Shown: in pieces, positions 18,013-26,988 of the stretch
How positions within the stretch are numbered: the first letter of the stretch is position 1
Layout: every line of letters starts with the position of its first letter
Source of the DNA: Methylobacterium sp. J-078
GTDB lineage: Bacteria > Pseudomonadota > Alphaproteobacteria > Rhizobiales > Beijerinckiaceae
Length of the DNA stretch: 64,000 nucleotides
Direction of reading: 5' to 3'
NCBI RefSeq assembly: GCF_022829285.1
Contig: NZ_JAKSYI010000108.1
Coordinates: forward strand, 124,001 to 188,000
Notes under the pieces: model-generated
What the model was told of the DNA's origin: nothing
The model's input: only the letters and a program-made list of their open reading frames with translations
The model's database searches: none
Made by a program: the position numbers and the translations under genes

Positions 18013-18105
18013 TCAGAGTTGATGCGTTCCGCGCATGCGGAGGAGTTCCAGGATCGCCAGGGCCATTGGCGCCCCGATGAGGAGCAGAGCAAAGATCAGG
18101 GCCAT
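18013..18105 (-). CDS. 30-residue hydrophobic small protein (hypothetical)
   Basis: A very short open frame encoding a peptide with one clear membrane helix (MALIFALLLIGAPMALAILE) and a basic C-terminal tail (LLRMRGTHQL). Support for it being real is a good ribosome binding site (GGAAGG, about seven bases before the ATG) and a hairpin after the stop. It follows a secreted hypothetical protein on the same strand by about 96 bases. It does not resemble KdpF or CydX. Function unknown; single-pass peptides of this size often attach to larger membrane complexes. Confidence 0.5.
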   Translation of the reverse strand: MALIFALLLIGAPMALAILELLRMRGTHQL

Positions 18106-18201
18106 GCGTCACCTTCCGTCACGGTTGCGGCGGACCGGGGCCCGGGCGCCGTCCTTATCAATGCGGAACCGGCGCGATGGGTTCGCCGCCCCGCGCGGCC
18201 C

Positions 18202-18663
18202 TCAGCGCACCCAGACCTTCACGTCGTACTCCGCCGCCGTCCCGTCCGGGTTGATGATGAGGATGCGGTAGGTGTCGAGCCCCTCGAAGTTCTCCTCGGT
18301 CTCGTGGGTCATCCGGAGGCCGGGCGCGCGCTTGGCGCTGCAGGCGGCCAGCGGCGAGCCGGCCGCGTAGCGCGGGAAGGACTCGGTCTGCGCGAAGGTC
18401 ACGGTACCGTGGCGCGGCGGCTCCAGGATGCGGGCCACCACGGGACCCTGCGACGCGCAGTCGGGGTAGAGGTAGGAGAAGAAGGCGATGGCGCGTGCCT
18501 CGCCCTTCGGCACCACCCGCGTCAGCGGGAAGGACTGGATGGGGACGGGCGTGCCGGGCGCGGTCCCGGCCGGGGGCGGCACCGGCATCTCCACCGCGCG
18601 CGCGGCGGACCATCCGGACAGCAGGAGGGCGGCGAGGAGAGAAATCAGCGGCTTCAGACGCAT
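18202..18663 (-). CDS. secreted hypothetical protein
   Basis: A 153-residue protein with a typical signal peptide (MRLKPLISLLAALLLSGWSA then RAVEMP). The mature part is Pro-rich at first, then contains a beta-rich domain with two or three cysteines (PDCASQG, AACSAKR) that could form a disulphide in the periplasm, and the segment FEGLDTYRILIINPDGT. The pattern of a short beta-sandwich with an Ig-like end is suggestive only. No family was recognised. The next gene upstream on this strand is an RND pump after about 100 bases. Confidence 0.75.
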   Translation of the reverse strand: MRLKPLISLLAALLLSGWSAARAVEMPVPPPAGTAPGTPVPIQSFPLTRVVPKGEARAIAFFSYLYPDCASQGPVVARILEPPRHGTVTFAQTESFPRYAAGSPLAACSAKRAPGLRMTHETEENFEGLDTYRILIINPDGTAAEYDVKVWVR

Positions 18664-18765
18664 GACGGGCTCCGGGCCGTCCGACTCGGCCCCTCCCTCA
18701 GTCTAGAACGGAGCGGGCGACCGGCAAAGCCAGGGCGCCGGGCTCGCGCCCCGGGGGCCGGCCCC

Positions 18766-21700
18766 TCAGGCGGCCGGTCGGAGCGCCCTGCCCTGCGGCG
18801 CCTCGAAGCGCGCGAAGCGCAACGCCAGGGTCGGCAGGACGAGGAGATTGAGCACCGTCGAGGTGGCGAGGCCGCCGAGGATGACGATGGCCATCGGACC
18901 CTCGATCTCGCGGCCGGGCTCGCCGGCTCCGAGGGCCAGCGGCATCAGACCGAGGCCGGTGACGAGGGAGGTCATCAGGATCGGCACCATCCGGTCGGCG
19001 GCGCCGAGCACCGCCGTGTCGCGGTCCCAGGCCTGCCCCTCCTCCACCACGAGGTGCTCGTAATGCGCCACCATCATGATGGTGTTGCGCAAGCTGATCC
19101 CGAACAGGGTCACGAAGCCGACGATGGACCCCAGCGAGAGCACCGCCCCGGTGGCGAAGACCGCGAGCACGCCGCCCACGAAGGCGAAGGGCAGGTTGAC
19201 CAAGACCAGCATCAGGTTGCGCAGGCTGCCCGTCACGATGGCGAGCAGCAGCACGATGCCGAGGCCGGCGAGCCCCGAATAGAGAAGGAGGTCGCGCCGG
19301 GCCCGCGCCTGCGCCTCGGCCGAGCCGGCGAAGCTCACGTAGGTTCCGGGGGCCAAGGCGACCTCGCGGGCGACCTTGCGCTTGGCGTCGGCAACGAAGC
19401 CGGCGATGTCGCGCCCCGTCACGTTGGCGGTGACCGCCTGGACCCGCTGCGCGCCCTCGTGCTGGACCTGGTAGCGGCCGGAGGTCTCGTAGATGTCCGC
19501 AACTTGTGCGAGGCGCACCACCCGGCCGCCGGAGCCGCGCAGGGGCAGGTCGCTCAGGGCCGAGAGCCGGCCGCGCGTGGCGGAATCGAGGATGACGAGG
19601 ACGTTGAAGACCGCGTTGCCCGAATAGGTCTGGCCGACGATGTCGCCCTGGTAGGCGGTGCGCACCACCTCCATCACCTCGACGGCGGACAGGCCCCAGT
19701 GGCGCAGGTCGTTGGGCCTCAGGCCCACATTGACCTGGGGCAGGCCCGCCGGGGAGCTCTGTTGAATGTCGGCCGCGCCCCGCACCTCGGCGAGTTCGCG
19801 GGCGATGTCGCGGGCGGCCGTCTCGATCGCGGCGAGATCGTTGCCGAAGACGTTGATCACCACCGGCGCGGTGAAGCCCGAGACGGTCTCCTCGATCCGC
19901 TCGGTGAGGAAGGTCTTCAGGGAGAACGCGGCGCCCGGAAAGCCCGCCATCACGGCGCGGATGCGGGCCTCCGCCGCCCCCTGCCCCGCCCCGTCGAGGC
20001 CGGGCTCGAGGTCGATGTGGATCTCGCTGTAATGGGTGCCGGCGGTGTCCTGGCCGGCCTCGGCCCGGCCGATCTGCGCGGCGACCGCCCGGATGCCGGG
20101 GATCGCCTTCAGCTCGGCGGTGATGCGGGTGCCGAGACGCATCGATTCCTGCAGCGACGTGCCGGGGGCGGCCGCCATGTGCAGGATGAGGTGGCCCTCC
20201 TTGAGGTCGGGCAGGAAGGTCGAGCCGAAGAACGGCACCAAGGCGGCCCCCAGGAGGGTGACGAGGAGGCCGCAGGCCATGACGAGGGCGGGATACCGGT
20301 CGATCCGGGTCAGCAGGCTCGCGTAGTGGCGGCGGGCGGCGCGCATCACCGGCGGGTCGCGGGTGTCGGCCGCGCGCCGGCCGGTGAGCAGCCACATCGC
20401 GAGCGCCGGCGTCACCGTGAGGGCGACGGCCAGGGACGCCACCACCGCGAGGATGTAGGCCAGGCTCAAGGGTCCGAACAGCCGGCCGGCGATGCCCGAC
20501 AGGGCGAGGACGGGCAGGAAGACCAGCAGCACCGCGATGGTGGCGTAGGCCACCGCCGTGCGCACCTCCAGGATCGCGTCGAGGACCACCCGCCCCTCGG
20601 GGCGCGGGCCGCCGAGGCGGCGGTTCTCGCGCAGGCGCCGGACCACGTTCTCGACGCCGATCACCGCGTCGTCCACCACCTCGCCGATGGCGATGGCGAG
20701 GCCCCCCAGCGTCATGGTGTTGAGGCTCTCGCCCAGCGCCTGGAGCGCCACCACGGCGGCGATGAGCGAGAGCGGGATCGCCAGGGCCGAGATGATGGCG
20801 GTGCGCCAGTCGTACAGGAAGACGAACAGCACCACGACCACGAGGATGCCGCCGAGCCCGAGGGCCTGCAGCACGTTGGCGTTGGCGATGGTGATGAAGT
20901 TGGCCGGCCGGAACAGGTCGGCGTGCAGGGTCACGCCCTCCCGCTCCAGGGCCGGGCGCAGGTCCTCCAGGGCCGCCTCGACCCGGGCGGTGACCGCGCG
21001 GGTGTTGGCACCGTACTGGGCCCCCACCATGAGGAGCACGCCGGGCCGGCCGTCCACCAGGGCGGCGCCGATGGCCGGCTCGCCGGTGGCGACCACGTTG
21101 GCGACGTCGGCGAGCGTCACGCTGGCCCCGCCCTCGTTGATCAGTACCGTGCGCGAGACCGCCTCGGGGCTGAGGGACTGCCCGTCGGTCTGGAGGGCGA
21201 TGCGCTGGTTCGCCGTATCGACGAAGCCGGCCCCGCGCACGCCCGTGGCTTTCCGCGCGGCGGCCAGCACGTCGTTGACGCCGACGTTGAAGCGCACGAG
21301 GTCGTTGGGGCGGATCTGCACCTGGAGCGAGCGCACCGCGCCGCCATAGACCGAGACCTGGGCGATGCCCGGCACCGCGAGGAGGCGCAGGCGCAGCGTC
21401 CAGTCCGCCAGGGTGCGCAGGTCCATGTCGGAGCGGCTCTCGGTCGTCAGGCCGACCAGCAGCACCGTGCTGGTGGCGGAGGTGAGCGCCGTCATCGCCG
21501 GCGGCAGCACGCCCTGCGGCAGGCGTCCGGCGAGCGCCGTCAGCCGCTCGGTGACGAGCTGGCGCACCCGGTAGATGTCGCTGCCGGCCCCGAAGGTCAC
21601 GGTGATCACCGACAGGCCCTGGATCGAACTCGAGCGCAGGGAGACCACCCCCGGCAGGCCGTTGACCGCGACCTCGATCGGCTGTGTCACCAGCACCTCG

Positions 21701-21927
21701 ACCTGTTCCGGGTTAAGGCCGGGGGCCTCGGTCTGGATCACCACGGCGGGCGGCGCGAATTCCGGGAAGACGTCGTACTGGGCGTCCGCCAGCACCACGA
21801 AGCCGTAGGCGGCCAGCGCCAGGCTCAGCGCCAGGACGATGCCGCGGAAGCGTACCGCGAAGGCGACCAGCGCCGCCTGGGGCCCGCGCGCGTCCGACGC
21901 CCCGGGTCCCCTCGCCTCAATCGTCAT
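18766..21927 (-). CDS. RND efflux pump inner membrane permease (CzcA/CusA-type)
   Basis: A 1053-residue RND transporter with the standard build: a first helix, a large periplasmic loop (beginning QYDVFPEFAPPAVVIQTEAPGL), the helix 2-6 cluster with AIGEVVDDAVIGVENVVRRL, a second periplasmic loop, and the last helices with FGISLRNTIMMVAHYEH. The N-terminal pattern and the acidic residues in helix 4 fit the heavy-metal efflux branch rather than AcrB-like drug pumps. The metal is not certain. It overlaps the adaptor gene upstream by 11 bases. No outer membrane channel gene lies in the window. Confidence 0.9.
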   Translation of the reverse strand: MTIEARGPGASDARGPQAALVAFAVRFRGIVLALSLALAAYGFVVLADAQYDVFPEFAPPAVVIQTEAPGLNPEQVEVLVTQPIEVAVNGLPGVVSLRSSSIQGLSVITVTFGAGSDIYRVRQLVTERLTALAGRLPQGVLPPAMTALTSATSTVLLVGLTTESRSDMDLRTLADWTLRLRLLAVPGIAQVSVYGGAVRSLQVQIRPNDLVRFNVGVNDVLAAARKATGVRGAGFVDTANQRIALQTDGQSLSPEAVSRTVLINEGGASVTLADVANVVATGEPAIGAALVDGRPGVLLMVGAQYGANTRAVTARVEAALEDLRPALEREGVTLHADLFRPANFITIANANVLQALGLGGILVVVVLFVFLYDWRTAIISALAIPLSLIAAVVALQALGESLNTMTLGGLAIAIGEVVDDAVIGVENVVRRLRENRRLGGPRPEGRVVLDAILEVRTAVAYATIAVLLVFLPVLALSGIAGRLFGPLSLAYILAVVASLAVALTVTPALAMWLLTGRRAADTRDPPVMRAARRHYASLLTRIDRYPALVMACGLLVTLLGAALVPFFGSTFLPDLKEGHLILHMAAAPGTSLQESMRLGTRITAELKAIPGIRAVAAQIGRAEAGQDTAGTHYSEIHIDLEPGLDGAGQGAAEARIRAVMAGFPGAAFSLKTFLTERIEETVSGFTAPVVINVFGNDLAAIETAARDIARELAEVRGAADIQQSSPAGLPQVNVGLRPNDLRHWGLSAVEVMEVVRTAYQGDIVGQTYSGNAVFNVLVILDSATRGRLSALSDLPLRGSGGRVVRLAQVADIYETSGRYQVQHEGAQRVQAVTANVTGRDIAGFVADAKRKVAREVALAPGTYVSFAGSAEAQARARRDLLLYSGLAGLGIVLLLAIVTGSLRNLMLVLVNLPFAFVGGVLAVFATGAVLSLGSIVGFVTLFGISLRNTIMMVAHYEHLVVEEGQAWDRDTAVLGAADRMVPILMTSLVTGLGLMPLALGAGEPGREIEGPMAIVILGGLATSTVLNLLVLPTLALRFARFEAPQGRALRPAA

Positions 21928-22996
21928 CGACGCCGCCCGAGACCTGAAGCTGGCTCTTCATCTCCTCGGAGAGGAGCGCCTGAGCTCCCGAGAGCACGAT
22001 CTCGGTGTCGCCGGGCAGGTCCTCCACCACGTAGGCGTCGGCCGACATCGGCGGGTCGGCCTTGAGCCGGTGGCGGGCGAAGGCGTCGGGGCTCACCGCC
22101 CGGTAGATCCAGGCCGCTCCCTGCCAATGCACCACCGCCTCCTCGGGCACGCTCAGGCCCGTGACGCTGCGGTCGGCCGCCAGGAAGGCCAGCATGCTCA
22201 TGCCGGGCAGGAAGCCGCTGTCGCCCGGCACGGTGTAGAAGAAGCTCAGGCCCTGGATGCGCGGGTCCGTGCGGGTGGCGGGGGAGACGTAGGTCAGGGC
22301 GACCCGCGCGCTCTGGGGCGGCACCTCGGCGAAGGCCGCCGCCGGCGGGCCCTTCAGGCCCTCCCCCGGCGGCAGGGTGACCTGCACCAGGAAGTCGGTC
22401 CGCTCGATGAGCCGGGTGACGGTGGCCGAGCGCTCGACGATGGCCCGGCCGATCACCGGCCCCCATTCCTGCTGGGCGGTGGCCGAGAGGGTGCGCACCT
22501 GCGATTCCGCCGCCGCCAGGGCGGCCTGGTCGGTCTGGGCCGTGCCCCCGGCGGTCTCAAGCTGCACGGTGGTGGCGTATTGACCGAGCGACCTCGCCCG
22601 CTGCAGGGCGCTGCGCGAGACCTCGGCCCGGGCCTGGGCGGTCTGGAGGGCGGCCCGGGCGCTGGCATAGGCGTTGGTCAGGTCGGTGACCCGGGCCAGA
22701 TCGAGGACGCTGCCATAGGCCTGCAGCTCCTCCCGGTGGTCGGCGAGGGGCCGGGCCTGCGTGACGATGCCGATGCGGGCGCGCTCGGCGGCCGAGAGGC
22801 GCACCACGGTGCGGCCCTCCTCCACGGCGGTGCGCTGGGCCGGCAGGTGCACGAATTTGGCCGGCCCGGGTCGGGCCTGAAGCGCTTCGAGGCGCTCGCG
22901 CACCGCGCCGAGGAGGGCACCGCCCTGGGGCGAGACGGCGAGGCCGCCGAGGCCGACCGTCAGCAGGCCGGCGAGGAGGAGGGATCGCCACGTCAC
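21917..22996 (-). CDS. RND efflux periplasmic adaptor (HlyD/MFP family)
   Basis: A 359-residue membrane fusion protein with one N-terminal hydrophobic segment (LLLAGLLTVGLGGLAVS). A beta-barrel/lipoyl part begins RIGIVTQARPLADHREELQA, a helical hairpin rich in Ala and Gln spans roughly residues 100-160, and a C-terminal beta-domain ends VSGGVDDD. It bridges the RND permease and an outer membrane channel. The start is a GTG at 22996, and no ATG lies close. The His- and Met-rich metal-binding extensions of CusB are not visible. Confidence 0.82.
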   Translation of the reverse strand: MTWRSLLLAGLLTVGLGGLAVSPQGGALLGAVRERLEALQARPGPAKFVHLPAQRTAVEEGRTVVRLSAAERARIGIVTQARPLADHREELQAYGSVLDLARVTDLTNAYASARAALQTAQARAEVSRSALQRARSLGQYATTVQLETAGGTAQTDQAALAAAESQVRTLSATAQQEWGPVIGRAIVERSATVTRLIERTDFLVQVTLPPGEGLKGPPAAAFAEVPPQSARVALTYVSPATRTDPRIQGLSFFYTVPGDSGFLPGMSMLAFLAADRSVTGLSVPEEAVVHWQGAAWIYRAVSPDAFARHRLKADPPMSADAYVVEDLPGDTEIVLSGAQALLSEEMKSQLQVSGGVDDD

Positions 22997-23274
22997 CGGA
23001 TGTCTCGCCCTCCCCGATTGGTCCGCGGCCGTGTCGCCGCCGCGTTCCGGGCCGGCATAACCTTATCCACCGGCATAGGGAATCGGCGCGCCCGTCGATA
23101 GCGCGGGCGGATCGATAGCGGGGGATGGGTGCGGCCCTGGGGGGCGCCAGCGGCGGAGGCGGGTGGATTTCGATGGCGGCGTTGCGCCGTGCAGCCTGTC
23201 CCCGCGCGGCGCGGCGGGCTATCCCGCCCCGGTCGCCGGCCGCGTGCCCGGCCTGAGCCCAGGGAGATCCGCCC

Positions 23275-24219
23275 ATGCGCGTCCCGGAGACGCCCGCCGG
23301 ACGCGCGGCCGAGCCGGCGGCCGCGGCCGAGTCGGCCGCCGCCTACCCGCTCCTCGTGTTCACGATGCTGCTCTGGGGCGGCAACGTGGTGGCGAGCAAG
23401 TGGGCGGCGGGCGAGGTCTCGCCCCAGGTGCTCACCTGCCTGCGCTGGGCCTTCGCCTGCCTCGCCCTGGCGCTGCCGGCGCGGGCAGGCTTCGTGGCGG
23501 AATGGGACCGGCTGGCCCGCCACTGGCGCTACGTCCTGCTGATGGGAGCCTGCGGCTACACCCTCTACGCCAGCCTGTTCTACGCCGCCGGGCTGTTCAC
23601 CAGCGGCATCAACATCGCCCTGTTCCAGGGGTCGATCCCGGTTCTCGTCATCCTGATCAACTACGCCGTCCTCCGGGTGGCGGTGACGGGCGCGCAGGTG
23701 CTGGGCGTCGTCGTGACGCTCGCAGGCGCCGTGGTGGCGGCGACCCACGGCGACTGGCGCGTGCTCGCCACCTTCGCCTTCAACCGGGGCGACGTGCTGA
23801 TGCTGGTCGCCTGCCTGCTCTATGCCGGCTACACCGTGGCGCTCTCGCGCAGGCCCAAGGTCTCGGGCCTGAGCTTCTTCACCGCGGTGGCGCTCTCGGC
23901 CCTCGTGACCTCCCTGCCGCCGCTCTACGCCGAATGGGCGCTGGGCCACACGATCTGGCCGACCCGCAAGGGCTGGGTCATCGTGCTGTTCGTGGCGCTG
24001 GGGCCTTCGCTCATCGCGCAGCTCGCCTTCATGCGCGGCGTCGAGCTGATCGGCCCGAACCGGGCCGGTCTCTTCGTCAACCTGGTCCCGATCTTCGGGG
24101 CGGGGCTCGCCATCCTGCTGGTGGGCGAGCCCTTCCGCTGGCACGAGGGCCTCGCGCTGGCGCTGGTCATCGGCGGCATCGCCATCGCCGAGCGCCTGGG
24201 GCGTCGGCGGGTGGCCTAG
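23275..24219 (+). CDS. DMT-superfamily transporter (EamA family)
   Basis: A 314-residue inner membrane protein with ten predicted helices in two EamA repeats. The first opens with LLVFTMLLWGGNVVASKWA and the second ends with GPNRAGLFVNLVPIFGAGLAILLVGE, the hallmark last EamA segment. Such proteins usually export amino acids or metabolites. A start at ATG 23275 is supported by CAGGGAG upstream. The stop overlaps the stop of the convergent flavin reductase gene. Confidence 0.9.
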   Translation: MRVPETPAGRAAEPAAAAESAAAYPLLVFTMLLWGGNVVASKWAAGEVSPQVLTCLRWAFACLALALPARAGFVAEWDRLARHWRYVLLMGACGYTLYASLFYAAGLFTSGINIALFQGSIPVLVILINYAVLRVAVTGAQVLGVVVTLAGAVVAATHGDWRVLATFAFNRGDVLMLVACLLYAGYTVALSRRPKVSGLSFFTAVALSALVTSLPPLYAEWALGHTIWPTRKGWVIVLFVALGPSLIAQLAFMRGVELIGPNRAGLFVNLVPIFGAGLAILLVGEPFRWHEGLALALVIGGIAIAERLGRRRVA

Positions 24220-24827
24220 CCGCCCCCGCCGGCCGGACGACGCAGCTCGAACCGGGTCTCCGGTTCGGCGGTGAAGTAGTCGAAATAGCCGCCGCGCAGG
24301 ATCGGCCGCATGGCGCCGGTGTCCACGAGGCCGTCCTTGACGAAGCGGTCGTCGATGTAGATCGAGACCACCTGCCCGATCACCAGGAAGTGCGAGGCGT
24401 CGCTGCCGTCGAGCGGCGTCAGCGGCACGGTCTGCAGCCACTTGCACTCGAGCGCGGCCGGCGATTCGGCGACCCGGGGCGGCCGCACCTTTCGCGAGGG
24501 CGCCGGGGTCAGGCCCGCGTAGGCGAACTCGCTCGTCCCCCGGGGCAGGGGCGCCGAGGTGGCATTCACCGCCTCGCGCAGGTCGTAGGTGGCGATGTTG
24601 CAGACGAACTCACCGCCCTCCTCCGCGAAGGTCATGGCGTCCTTGCGCCCGGCCGAGGAAAACATGACCATGTCGGGACCGGACGCCACCGCGTTGAAGT
24701 AGGAATAGGGCGCGAGGTTCACCGCGCCCTCGCGGTTCATCGCGCTGATCCAGCCGATCGGGCGCGGGGCCACCAGGGCCTTCAGCGGGTTGTGCGGCAG
24801 GCCCTTGGTCTCGGCGTCGTAATGCAT
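24216..24827 (-). CDS. flavin reductase family (FMN-binding split barrel) protein
   Basis: A 203-residue protein with the flavin-reductase-like pattern PRPIGWISAMNREGAVNLAPYSYFNAV and FVCNIATYDLREAVNATSA. Members bind FMN and act as reductases or uncharacterised oxidoreductases (DIM6/NTAB type). It is preceded on the same strand by a nitroreductase gene with a ten-base gap, so the two probably form an FMN-dependent redox operon. The substrate is unknown. Confidence 0.88.
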   Translation of the reverse strand: MHYDAETKGLPHNPLKALVAPRPIGWISAMNREGAVNLAPYSYFNAVASGPDMVMFSSAGRKDAMTFAEEGGEFVCNIATYDLREAVNATSAPLPRGTSEFAYAGLTPAPSRKVRPPRVAESPAALECKWLQTVPLTPLDGSDASHFLVIGQVVSIYIDDRFVKDGLVDTGAMRPILRGGYFDYFTAEPETRFELRRPAGGGG

Positions 24828-24837
24828 GGGGTGCCCT

Positions 24838-25401
24838 TCAGAGCCGGGTGACGATGTCGGCCAGCACCGGTCGGGGCCGGTCGGGCGGCACCTCGTCGGC
24901 GCGCCCGATATGGATGAAGCCCGCGAGGCGCTCGCTGGGGTCGAGGCCGAGGACGTCGAGGATGCGGGAATCGTAGGCGAACCACTCGGTGAGCCAGGCG
25001 GTGGCGTAGCCCGCGGCGTTGGCCGCCACCACGAGGTTCATGGCTACGGCGCCGGCCGAGAGCACCTGCTCCCATTCCGGAATCTTGACGTGCGGCCCGG
25101 CCCGCGACACCACCGCCACCACCAGGGGCGCCAGGGCGAGGCGGTTGCGCTCGAGATCCAGGCGGGCGGCGTCGGCCTCCGGATGGTCGGCGGCGTAGGC
25201 CGCGGCGATCGCCTCGCCGATGCGGGTGCGGGCCTCGCCCGCGATCACCAGGAAGCGCCAGGGCGCCAGCTTGCCGTGGTCCGGCACCCGCGACGCGATG
25301 GTGAGGATGGCGTCGAGCTCGGCCGCGTCCGGGCCCGGCTCACTGAGGCGCAGCGGCGGGACCGAGCGGCGGGTGCGCAGGAGATCGAGGGTGGCGTTCA
25401 T
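24838..25401 (-). CDS. nitroreductase family protein
   Basis: A 187-residue FMN-dependent oxidoreductase. The N-terminal LRTRRSVPPL is the usual FMN phosphate-binding RRS motif, followed by SRVPDHGKLAPWRFLVI, and the C-terminal half carries AGYATAWLTEW and a short GFIHIGRADEVPPDRPRP end, like YdjA-type small nitroreductases. ATG 25401 was chosen because it has AGGGA just upstream and starts directly before the RRS motif; the longer open frame is Pro-rich noise. Coupled with the flavin reductase gene downstream. Confidence 0.9.
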   Translation of the reverse strand: MNATLDLLRTRRSVPPLRLSEPGPDAAELDAILTIASRVPDHGKLAPWRFLVIAGEARTRIGEAIAAAYAADHPEADAARLDLERNRLALAPLVVAVVSRAGPHVKIPEWEQVLSAGAVAMNLVVAANAAGYATAWLTEWFAYDSRILDVLGLDPSERLAGFIHIGRADEVPPDRPRPVLADIVTRL

Positions 25402-25595
25402 GGCATCCCTGGAGCAGGATCGGGCGGGTGGAGGCTGAGCCGTGGGAGGGCCCGGAGGCCGGACCGGCCTTGCCGCCGCCATGGTCCGGTTCCAGAGGGC
25501 GGGCACCGGGGCGCGGCGGCCGTTCGTGACATGGCGCGTCGGCGGCGGATTGGCAACGCCGGCGGGGCGCCCCGGTCGGGATTGGGAGGTGCGGG

Positions 25596-26522
25596 ATGGC
25601 GCGGGCAGGGTACGGATCGGTCTTGCTGGGCTGCGCCCTCCTCCTCGGCGTCCATCCCGGGGCCGCCTCGGCGCAGGACGGAAACGCCTTCCACAACCGG
25701 ATCGGGCCCAACCTCCCCTCCCCGTCCATGTCCGATCCCTCGGTGCCGCCGCTGCCCAGCGTGGCGAGCGCGGCCCTCACCCTCTCGGCGGTGTTCGCCG
25801 GGGGCGACAAGCCCCTGCGCTCGGGCCTCGCCTGGCGCGTCTACGAGGACCGCACGGACGGGGCGAAGCCCGCCATCGTCGCCCGCTCCGAGGCGGCCGA
25901 GCCGAGCTTCACCCTGGCGCCGGGCTCTTACGTCGCCACCGTGACCTACGGCTTCGCCAGCGCCTCGCGCCGCGTCGTCATGGCGGGCCGGCCGGCCTCC
26001 GAGCAGCTCAAGGTCAATGCCGGGGCGCTCAAGCTCTCGGGCGCCATCGGCGACGTGAAGCTCAGCCCCGACCAGCTCGCCTTCTCGGTCTTCGTGCCGA
26101 TCGGGACGAATTCGGAGGGGCGCCTCGTGCGCAGCGGCGTCAAGGCGGGCGAACTCCTGCGCCTGCCCGAGGGCACCTACCACGTGGTCTCGACCTATGG
26201 CGGCTCGAACGCGATCCAGCGCGCCGACCTCAAGGTGGAGAACGGCAAGGTCACGGACGCCACCCTGAACCACCGCGCCGCCACCCTGACCCTGAAGCTC
26301 GTCGCGGCCGAGGGGGCGGAGGCCTTCGCCGGCACCGCCTTCAGCGTGCTGACGCCGGGCGGCGACACCATCCGCGAGGCCATCGGCGCCTTCCCGCAGG
26401 TGACCCTGGCGGAGGGCGACTACGTCCTCATCGCCCGCCACGACGGGCAGGTCTACACCCGCGAGTTCAAGGTCGAGAGCGGCCTGAACCGCGACGTCGA
26501 GGTCATCGCCAAGGCGTCCTGA
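25596..26522 (+). CDS. secreted beta-repeat protein of unknown function
   Basis: A 308-residue exported protein: signal peptide to ASAQ (about residue 27), a Pro-rich linker, then three related segments of about 75-80 residues. Each contains a line such as ...FSVF..GG...R.G......LPEGTYHV.STYG... (examples: LAPGSYVATVTYG, LPEGTYHVVSTYG, LAEGDYVLIARHDG). The spacing suggests three tandem beta-sandwich or transthyretin-like domains. A periplasmic or surface role is likely. No enzyme motif was seen. A second small secreted protein follows on the same strand after 38 bases. Confidence 0.8.
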   Translation: MARAGYGSVLLGCALLLGVHPGAASAQDGNAFHNRIGPNLPSPSMSDPSVPPLPSVASAALTLSAVFAGGDKPLRSGLAWRVYEDRTDGAKPAIVARSEAAEPSFTLAPGSYVATVTYGFASASRRVVMAGRPASEQLKVNAGALKLSGAIGDVKLSPDQLAFSVFVPIGTNSEGRLVRSGVKAGELLRLPEGTYHVVSTYGGSNAIQRADLKVENGKVTDATLNHRAATLTLKLVAAEGAEAFAGTAFSVLTPGGDTIREAIGAFPQVTLAEGDYVLIARHDGQVYTREFKVESGLNRDVEVIAKAS

Positions 26523-26560
26523 CGACGAGGGCACCGATGATCGTGGGGAGGAGGGCGCGG

Positions 26561-26944
26561 ATGCGGCAGGTTTCGATCGGCGCCCTCGCCCTTCTCCTGG
26601 CGGCGATCCCGGCGGGCGCCCGAGCGCCGGACGGGGCCGAGCCGGGCCTCGACGCGGACACCGCCGCCCGCGTCACCGCCCTTCTCGGCCGCACCTTGCG
26701 GATGCCCGAGACCGCCCGCTACGGCCGCCTGCGCGCGGGCCGCGCGGGGGCGTTCTGCGGCGAGGTCGAGACCACCAACCGCATGGGCCAGCCGGTCGGC
26801 CCCCGGCACTTCGTCGCCGACCTCGATGCGGGGATCGCCGGCATCCTTCCCGACGGGCCGGAGCTGCGCAATCCGGGGAGCCCCCAGGATTACGCCGCCA
26901 TGCAGCGCATCCTGACCCTATACGCGGCCAACTGCGCCGCCTGA
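26561..26944 (+). CDS. small secreted hypothetical protein
   Basis: A 127-residue protein with a signal peptide (MRQVSIGALALLLAAIPAGARA). The mature domain contains two cysteines (AFCGEV and the C-terminal NCAA) and a segment GRLRAGRAGAFCGEVETTNRMG seen here as a beta-hairpin-like stretch. ATG 26561 has GGGGAGGAGG eight bases upstream and was preferred over ATG 26537. It may be co-transcribed with the preceding beta-repeat protein. It is convergent with thrS. Function unknown. Confidence 0.72.
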   Translation: MRQVSIGALALLLAAIPAGARAPDGAEPGLDADTAARVTALLGRTLRMPETARYGRLRAGRAGAFCGEVETTNRMGQPVGPRHFVADLDAGIAGILPDGPELRNPGSPQDYAAMQRILTLYAANCAA

Positions 26945-26988
26945 TCCGGGCTCCCTCCGGATAGGGTCCGGAGGGGGCCCGGCCTTCA

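Noticed and set aside
17602..22065. Plus-strand open frame of 1487 codons
   Set aside because: It runs opposite the MFS, small hypothetical and RND genes. Its translation is low-complexity Gly/Arg/His-rich without any domain, typical of antisense frames in high-GC DNA.
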